From assembly GCA_945882005.1 (NCBI GenBank), contig CAMCWG010000072.1, positions 1-11,091 of the forward strand: 11,091 bases of DNA, written 5' to 3'. The position numbers and the translations under genes were made by a program. The notes under the pieces were generated by a model that saw only the letters and a program-made list of their open reading frames with translations, was not told the origin of the DNA and made no database searches. The stretch comes from Bordetella parapertussis. Lineage in GTDB: Bacteria > Pseudomonadota > Gammaproteobacteria > Burkholderiales > Burkholderiaceae_B. This document shows, piece after piece, positions 7,381 to 11,091 of this stretch. Every line of letters begins with the position of its first letter. Position 1 is the stretch's first letter.

Positions 7381-7467
7381 GCGAAGGTGGCGAAATTGGT
7401 AGACGCACCAGGTTTAGGTCCTGACGCCGTAACAGGTGTGCGGGTTCGAGTCCCGCCCTTCGCACCA
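7381..7467 (+). tRNA. tRNA-Leu, anticodon UAG, CCA encoded
   Basis: This is an 87-base class II tRNA. The acceptor stem is a perfect seven-pair GCGAAGG (7381-7387) with CCTTCGC (7457-7463), followed by discriminator A and an encoded CCA (7465-7467). The D arm contains AAATTGGTAGA. The anticodon loop TTTAGGT (7413-7419) has TAG at 7415-7417, which reads CUA and other CUN leucine codons. The long variable arm has stem CGCC (7425-7428) with GGTG (7435-7438). The T arm is GCGGG-TTCGAGT-CCCGC (7440-7456). The outermost anticodon-stem pair (7408/7424) is a C-A mismatch. The gene sits 64 bases upstream of tig. tRNA genes are common phage integration sites, but no integrase or repeated 3' end is visible here. 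Confidence 0.96.
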
Positions 7468-7479
7468 CCCCGTTTTTTT
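7435..7479 (+). terminator. Possible terminator downstream of tRNA-Leu
   Basis: A run of seven T (7473-7479) begins six bases after the encoded CCA. Outside the tRNA fold, GGTG-TGCG (7435-7442) can pair with CGCA-CACC (7461-7469) leaving C7465 bulged, and this stem ends three bases before the T-run. It could therefore terminate tRNA transcription, but only by disrupting the T arm and acceptor. Read-through into tig is equally possible, because I see no convincing separate promoter for tig in 7468-7531. Confidence 0.3.
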
Positions 7480-7531
7480 ATCCGGCGCGGGCTGTATCGC
7501 GCTATCCGTCCTCTTTGTTTGGTAGATTTTC

Positions 7532-8842
7532 ATGCAACCTGTGGTTGAAACCCTCTCCGGCCTCGAGCGCCGCATAGAACTCTCGGTCTTGTTGGCCGAC
7601 GTCGAAACAGCTGTTCAAGCTGAACTCAAGCGCGCAGCGCGTACCGCGAAGGCACCTGGTTTCCGTCCCGGCAAAGTGCCGATGACAATGCTTGAGCGTA
7701 CACACGCTCCTGGCATTCGCTACGACGCGATCAACGACAAGGTCGGTCAAGCTTTCGAAAAAGCGATCGAAGCAGCTGGCCTGCGTATTGCTGGCGCACC
7801 CAAGCTCGAGCCAAAGACCGAAGGCACGCCAGAGGGCACCTTGGCATTCTTCGCGACCTTTGAGGTGTATCCGGCAGTAACAGTGCCTGACTTGTCAGGT
7901 CTGAAAATTAAGCGCGCAGTAACGACTGTGGGCGAAGCAGAAGTACAACGCACCGTTGATATTTTGCGCAAACAGCGTGCCGAATACGCTGCCCGCGACG
8001 GCCGTGCTGCCCAGGATGATGACCGCGTCACACTGGACTTTGCCGGCACGATCGACGGCGTGCCCTTCGAAGGTGGACAGGCTGATGCCTTTCCTTTCGT
8101 GTTGGGACAGGGACGCATGCTGCCTGAGTTTGAAGCAGCTGCCCGCGGCATGAAAGCCGGCGAATCGAAAGTATTCCCCTTGGCATTTCCAGCCGATTAC
8201 GGTGGCAAAGACGTAGCTGGCAAGACTGCCGAGTTCACGATCAACGTGAAAGAAGTGGCCGAGCCAGTTCTTCCGGTGATTGACGCAGAGTTTGCAAAAT
8301 CACTCGGTCAGCCAGAAGGTGATGTCGAGAAATTGCTCGCCGACATTCGCGGCAACATTGAACGCGAAGTCAAAGCGCGCACCTTGGCACGTACAAAAAC
8401 AAGCGTGATGGATGCACTGATTGGCGCAGTAAGCTTTGATGTACCGAAGGCCCTGGTCGATAGCGAGTGCCAATCACGCGTGCAAGCAGCACGTGCAGAG
8501 CTCACCCAGCGTGGTGTGCCAAATGCGGACAAAATGCCGATCCCTGCCGATGCATTTACGGCCGAGGCAGAGCGCCGCGTGCGCTTGGGCCTGTTGGTGT
8601 CTGAGCTTGTTCAGCAGGCACAGTTGCAAGCCAAGCCAGAGCAGGTTCGCGCCCGCATCGAAGAGTTTGCCGGCAACTACGAAAAGCCAGCTGAAGTTGT
8701 GAGTTATTACCTGTCAGACCGTGCGCGTCGTGCCGAAGTTGAAGGCATTGTGCTGGAGGACAACGTTGTGCAGCACGCCTTGGCAAAAGCGCTGGTTGAA
8801 GACGAGCAAGTACCTTTTGATCAAATCATGGGAACGGCCTAA
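7532..8842 (+). CDS. tig: Trigger factor, ribosome-bound chaperone and peptidyl-prolyl isomerase
   Basis: This protein docks at the ribosomal exit tunnel and shields and folds nascent chains in the cytoplasm. The length of 436 residues is normal (432 in E. coli). The N-terminal ribosome-binding domain (about 1-115) carries the signature GFRPGKVP at 43-50, which contacts protein L23. An FKBP-type isomerase domain follows (about 161-245; DRVTLDFAGTIDGVPFEGG and the PADYGG stretch). The rest is the helical C-terminal cradle, including MPIPADAFTAEAERRVRLGLL. The ATG at 7532 gives the family-standard opening (MQPVVETLSGLERRIEL), though its ribosome-binding site is weak. The TAA stop is directly followed by the clpP ATG, so tig leads a tig-clpP-clpX unit. 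Confidence 0.97.
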   Translation: MQPVVETLSGLERRIELSVLLADVETAVQAELKRAARTAKAPGFRPGKVPMTMLERTHAPGIRYDAINDKVGQAFEKAIEAAGLRIAGAPKLEPKTEGTPEGTLAFFATFEVYPAVTVPDLSGLKIKRAVTTVGEAEVQRTVDILRKQRAEYAARDGRAAQDDDRVTLDFAGTIDGVPFEGGQADAFPFVLGQGRMLPEFEAAARGMKAGESKVFPLAFPADYGGKDVAGKTAEFTINVKEVAEPVLPVIDAEFAKSLGQPEGDVEKLLADIRGNIEREVKARTLARTKTSVMDALIGAVSFDVPKALVDSECQSRVQAARAELTQRGVPNADKMPIPADAFTAEAERRVRLGLLVSELVQQAQLQAKPEQVRARIEEFAGNYEKPAEVVSYYLSDRARRAEVEGIVLEDNVVQHALAKALVEDEQVPFDQIMGTA

Positions 8843-9499
8843 ATGGAACGTTTTACTGACTTCTATGCATCTATGCACGGTGGGTCCTCTGTGACCCCAA
8901 CCGGACTTGGATACATTCCAATGGTGATTGAGCAGTCGGGGCGCGGAGAACGCGCTTTTGACATTTACTCTCGGCTGCTTAAAGAGCGCGTGATTTTTCT
9001 AGTTGGCCCAGTCAACGACCAGTCGGCAAACTTGGTTGTGGCTCAATTGTTGTTTCTTGAGTCCGAGAACCCTGACAAAGATGTCGCCCTCTATATCAAC
9101 TCACCTGGCGGGTCGGTATATGCCGGTATGGCGATTTACGACACGATGCGCTTTATCAAGCCTGAGGTCTCGACGCTTTGTACAGGTCTTGCAGCGAGTA
9201 TGGGCGCTTTCCTTCTAGCCGCGGGCACGAAGGGCAAGCGTTTCTCCTTGCCCAATTCGCGCATCATGATTCACCAGCCATCGGGTGGCGCGCAAGGCCA
9301 AGCCTCGGATATTCAAATTCAGGCGCGTGAGATCCTTGATCTGCGTGAGCGTCTGAATCAGATGCTTGCCGAAAACACGGGCCAGTCTGTTGAGCGCATC
9401 GGAATCGATACTGAACGCGATAATTTCATGTCGGCCGCAGATGCAGTAACGTATGGACTAATTGACAAGGTCCTGACTTCGCGCGCAGATCCAGTATAA
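8843..9499 (+). CDS. clpP: ATP-dependent Clp protease proteolytic subunit
   Basis: This serine protease forms the two-ring 14-mer that degrades proteins fed by ClpX (and ClpA where present). The catalytic triad is Ser119 (GLAASMGAF), His144 ([14 protein letters not shown]) and Asp193 (TERDNFMS), each eight residues beyond the E. coli positions. The oxyanion-hole region [16 protein letters not shown] (85-100) and the handle helix QIQAREIL are intact. The 218 residues probably include a short N-terminal propeptide, as in relatives with the opening Mx[25 protein letters not shown]. The start codon touches the tig stop (TAAATG). GGGAA at 8830-8834, inside the last tig codons, is a plausible ribosome-binding site eight bases upstream. 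The partner clpX starts 35 bases downstream. Confidence 0.98.
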   Translation: MERFTDFYASMHGGSSVTPTGLGYIPMVIEQSGRGERAFDIYSRLLKERVIFLVGPVNDQSANLVVAQLLFLESENPDKDVALYINSPGGSVYAGMAIYDTMRFIKPEVSTLCTGLAASMGAFLLAAGTKGKRFSLPNSRIMIHQPSGGAQGQASDIQIQAREILDLRERLNQMLAENTGQSVERIGIDTERDNFMSAADAVTYGLIDKVLTSRADPV

Positions 9500-9500
9500 A
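9473..9500 (+). promoter_or_regulatory. Weak candidate internal promoter for clpX
   Basis: CTGACT (9473-9478; four of six) and TATAAA (9495-9500; five of six) are spaced by 16 bases at the end of clpP. The predicted start near 9507 would give clpX a leader of about 28 bases. A perfect TTGACA at 9462-9467 also lies nearby but has no -10 element at usual spacing. Such matches occur by chance, so confidence is low. Confidence 0.25.
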
Positions 9501-9508
9501 GATCGCGC
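9483..9508 (+). other. Hairpin across the clpP stop codon
   Basis: GCGC (9483-9486) and GATC (9488-9491), separated by a bulged A, pair with GATC (9501-9504) and GCGC (9505-9508). The nine-base loop contains the clpP TAA (9497-9499). Eight pairs, mostly GC, should be stable when not covered by ribosomes. No T-run follows, so it is not a terminator. It may be an mRNA stability or processing element between clpP and clpX. Confidence 0.4.
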
Positions 9509-9534
9509 ACGGACTAAACCTGTAATGGATCAAT

Positions 9535-10833
9535 ATGACAGATAAGAAAGGATCAGCCCCGACAAAGACTTTGTACTGCTCATTTTGTAACAAGAGCCAA
9601 CACGAAGTCCGTAAGCTGATCGCCGGCCCGTCCGTATTCGTGTGTGATGAATGTATTGACCTGTGCAATGACATCATTCGTGAAGAAGCCCAGGCTCAGG
9701 CGCGCGAGTCAATCCGTACAGACCTGCCAACGCCAGCTGAAATCAAAGCTTTTCTTGACCAGTACGTCATCGGCCAGACAACGCCTAAACGCGTCCTCGC
9801 AGTTGCGGTCTATAACCACTACAAGCGGTTGCGTCATGGCGAAGTGAAGGGCGACGACGTCGAACTTTCAAAAAGCAACATTCTGTTGATCGGACCTACG
9901 GGTTCAGGTAAGACACTTCTTGCACAGACCCTGGCGAGACAGCTGAATGTTCCCTTTGTCATGGCAGATGCCACTACCCTGACAGAGGCGGGCTATGTCG
10001 GTGAGGACGTTGAGAACATCATTCAAAAACTACTTCAGAATTGCAACTACGAAGTAGAAAAAGCGCAGCGCGCTATTGTCTACATCGACGAGATCGACAA
10101 GATTTCACGTAAGGCAGACAATCCATCTATTACCCGTGACGTGTCGGGTGAGGGCGTGCAGCAGGCATTGCTTAAATTGATCGAAGGTACGGTCGCCTCA
10201 GTGCCACCGCAAGGGGGTCGTAAGCACCCGAATCAAGATTTTGTCCAGGTCGATACGACGAACATCCTCTTTATCGTGGGTGGCGCGTTTGATGGACTTG
10301 AGAAAGTCATCCGTAATCGCACCGAGCGTTCAGGTATCGGTTTTGGTGCCTCTATCGACTCCAAGATCGAACAGTCCGCCGGCGATACCTTCCTGGATGT
10401 TGAGCCAGAAGATTTAGTGAAGTTCGGTCTGATTCCTGAACTTGTCGGTCGCTTGCCAGTTGTGGCAACCTTGCAAGAACTCGATGAAGAGACGTTGATT
10501 CAAATTTTGACCGAACCAAAGAACGCCGTGGTTAAGCAGTTTCAAAAACTGTTCGCGATGGAGGGCGCTGAGCTTGAAATCCGGCCAGGCGCGTTGCATG
10601 CGATTGCCCGTAAAGCGATTAAGCGTAAGACCGGTGCGCGCGGTTTGCGCTCGATCCTTGAATCTGCCTTGTTAGACACCATGTACGAACTGCCCACACA
10701 AGGCAACATCAAGCGTGTCGTGCTCGATGAAGCTGCGATAGACGGGCAGGGCAAACCCTTGTTGGTCTACGCGGATGAAACCGATCAACAACCCGCTCCA
10801 AAAACTGGCAATGTCCGAGACGCTGCAGCCTGA
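9535..10833 (+). CDS. clpX: ATP-dependent Clp protease ATP-binding subunit (AAA+ unfoldase)
   Basis: This hexameric unfoldase recognises tagged substrates, including SsrA-tagged chains, and threads them into ClpP. The N-terminal zinc-binding domain has Cys15, Cys18, Cys37 and Cys40. The AAA+ module has Walker A GPTGSGKT (120-127), pore loop GYVG (153-156), Walker B with IDEID (Asp185, Glu186), an RKH loop (229-231), the IGF loop that docks on ClpP (268-270), the arginine finger in [10 protein letters not shown] (Arg306) and sensor 2 GARGLR (Arg369). Its 432 residues are close to the usual length (424 in E. coli). The ATG at 9535 gives the standard start before [11 protein letters not shown] at 9527-9529 is a modest ribosome-binding site. 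The IGF loop and adjacency to clpP mark it as the ClpP partner rather than HslU. A terminator follows. Confidence 0.98.
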   Translation: MTDKKGSAPTKTLYCSFCNKSQHEVRKLIAGPSVFVCDECIDLCNDIIREEAQAQARESIRTDLPTPAEIKAFLDQYVIGQTTPKRVLAVAVYNHYKRLRHGEVKGDDVELSKSNILLIGPTGSGKTLLAQTLARQLNVPFVMADATTLTEAGYVGEDVENIIQKLLQNCNYEVEKAQRAIVYIDEIDKISRKADNPSITRDVSGEGVQQALLKLIEGTVASVPPQGGRKHPNQDFVQVDTTNILFIVGGAFDGLEKVIRNRTERSGIGFGASIDSKIEQSAGDTFLDVEPEDLVKFGLIPELVGRLPVVATLQELDEETLIQILTEPKNAVVKQFQKLFAMEGAELEIRPGALHAIARKAIKRKTGARGLRSILESALLDTMYELPTQGNIKRVVLDEAAIDGQGKPLLVYADETDQQPAPKTGNVRDAAA

Positions 10834-10835
10834 AC

Positions 10836-10865
10836 AAAACTAGACCTTATGGTCACTCTGGTTTT
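10836..10865 (+). other. Two-part hairpin just after clpX
   Basis: GACC (10843-10846) and GGTC (10851-10854) enclose a TTAT tetraloop. An outer AAAAC (10836-10840) can pair with GTTTT (10861-10865) across an internal loop. It lies immediately upstream of the clpX terminator hairpin and might add a stabilising structure to the mRNA 3' end. It is weak and could be coincidental. Confidence 0.25.
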
Positions 10866-10866
10866 C

Positions 10867-10894
10867 AGCCCCTTTTTAGGGGCTTTCGTTCATT
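10867..10894 (+). terminator. Rho-independent terminator of the tig-clpP-clpX unit
   Basis: AGCCCC (10867-10872) pairs perfectly with GGGGCT (10879-10884) around a six-base TTTTTA loop. A T-rich but interrupted tail follows (TTCGTTCATT). It lies 33 bases after the clpX stop and before the lon promoter candidate, so lon is probably a separate transcription unit with some read-through. Confidence 0.75.
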
Positions 10895-10907
10895 CTGGAG
10901 GCCGAAT

Positions 10908-10936
10908 CTTGAAATTTCGGCTATTGTCCATATAAC
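10908..10936 (+). promoter_or_regulatory. lon promoter, readable as sigma70 and sigma32 type
   Basis: TTGAAA (10909-10914) and TATAAC (10931-10936), 16 bases apart, each match the sigma70 consensus in five of six positions, with a start predicted near A10943. The same stretch reads as a heat-shock promoter: CTTGAAA (10908-10914) is the sigma32 -35 consensus, and GTCCATAT (10926-10933) resembles CCCCATnT after an 11-base spacer, the short end of the usual range. lon is a classical sigma32 target in E. coli, so the position is sensible. Confidence 0.6.
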
Positions 10937-10944
10937 AAGTCTAT

Positions 10945-10958
10945 TCGCAGAATTGCGA
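10945..10958 (+). other. Small stem-loop at the predicted 5' end of lon mRNA
   Basis: TCGCA (10945-10949) and TGCGA (10954-10958) form a five-pair stem around a GAAT tetraloop. It starts two bases after the predicted transcription start, where such stems can shield mRNA from 5'-end-dependent decay. Its role is inferred from position only. Confidence 0.4.
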
Positions 10959-10966
10959 TTGAAGTG

Positions 10967-11000
10967 TCGATGAATCAGTTCGGATTTATCGAGTTTTTCT
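10967..11000 (+). promoter_or_regulatory. Attenuator-like hairpin in the lon leader
   Basis: TCGATGAATC (10967-10976) pairs along ten positions with GATTTATCGA (10983-10992), with one G-U pair and the rest Watson-Crick, around an AGTTCG loop. A GTTTTTCTT stretch follows at 10993-11001, so the whole has the outline of an intrinsic terminator inside the leader. The stem has few GC pairs and should melt easily. It ends nine bases before the lon Shine-Dalgarno. It could be an attenuator, a temperature-sensitive element or a chance inverted repeat. Confidence 0.4.
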
Positions 11001-11001
11001 T

Positions 11002-11005
11002 AGGA
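11002..11005 (+). promoter_or_regulatory. Ribosome-binding site of lon
   Basis: AGGA lies seven bases before the ATG at 11013, near-ideal spacing. It selects this ATG over the out-of-frame ATG at 11005. Confidence 0.75.
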
Positions 11006-11012
11006 TGTCGCT

Positions 11013-11091
11013 ATGTCTGGAAATCAGATCCTGCCTGCTGAAGCAATCAGTTTGCCTCTATTGCCGTTGCGCGATGTGGTGGTGTTCCCCC
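11013..11091 (+). CDS. lon: ATP-dependent protease Lon, N-terminal fragment (partial, cut by window end)
   Basis: Only 26 complete codons are present, translating to MSGNQILPAEAISLPLLPLRDVVVFP. The LPLLPLRDVVVFP stretch is the first strand of the Lon N-terminal substrate-recognition domain, and the MSG...LP opening is typical of Burkholderiales Lon. Lon is a cytoplasmic AAA+ serine protease that removes misfolded and short-lived regulatory proteins. The position directly after clpX is conserved in many proteobacteria and confirms the call. The ATPase and protease domains lie beyond the window, so intactness cannot be judged. Confidence 0.93.
   Translation, partial: MSGNQILPAEAISLPLLPLRDVVVFP

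Noticed and set aside
7468..7531. Separate promoter for tig
   Set aside because: TGTATC, CTATCC and TAGATT are all poor -10 matches with no -35 element at suitable spacing, and no CTTGAAA-type heat-shock box is present.
7381..7531. tRNA-Leu as an integration site for a mobile element
   Set aside because: There is no integrase, no duplicated tRNA 3' end and no composition shift; the genes on both sides are conserved housekeeping genes.
9525..9545. Six-codon open frame (MDQYDR) overlapping the clpX start
   Set aside because: No ribosome-binding site precedes it and it ends just inside clpX. Short frames like this arise by chance, although it could be tested as a leader peptide.

Overview
This is a housekeeping stretch of a betaproteobacterial chromosome, most likely Burkholderiales and close to Alcaligenaceae (Bordetella/Achromobacter relatives). 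I base this on remembered similarity, not a search. The ClpP sequence and the order tRNA-Leu, tig, clpP, clpX, lon fit that group, as does a DapC-type aminotransferase next to dapD. GC content is moderate and coding density is very high. No gap between genes exceeds 300 bases; the longest, about 180 bases, lies between clpX and lon.

Left part (1-2327, + strand): the last 13 codons of an unidentified gene overlap the start of uvrD, the DNA helicase II of mismatch and nucleotide excision repair. uvrD runs tail to tail into the next block, and the two 3' ends overlap by 14 bases.

Middle (2314-7305, - strand, transcribed right to left): dapC, dapD, prmB, yheS. DapD and DapC catalyse consecutive steps of the succinylase branch of diaminopimelate/lysine synthesis. 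PrmB methylates ribosomal protein L3, and YheS is an ABC-F ATPase acting on ribosomes. dapD-prmB and prmB-yheS share stop/start bases (TGATG and GTGA), so translation is probably coupled. A terminator-like hairpin covers the dapC stop codon and separates dapC from the rest. dapE, usually in this cluster in relatives, is absent.

Right part (7341-11091, + strand): a tRNA-Leu(UAG) gene diverges from dapC. It is followed by the protein-folding and proteolysis cluster tig, clpP, clpX and the first 26 codons of lon. Trigger factor handles nascent chains, ClpXP and Lon degrade proteins, and the tig-clpP junction has no spacer. A terminator follows clpX. lon then has a promoter readable as either sigma70 or sigma32 type, and a leader with two hairpins, one resembling an attenuator.

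I found no previously undescribed multi-gene system, mobile element, CRISPR array or foreign-looking island. What deserves a second look is regulatory: the lon leader, the apparently leaderless dapC start, the dapC/dapD terminator, the missing dapE and the clpP/clpX junction.
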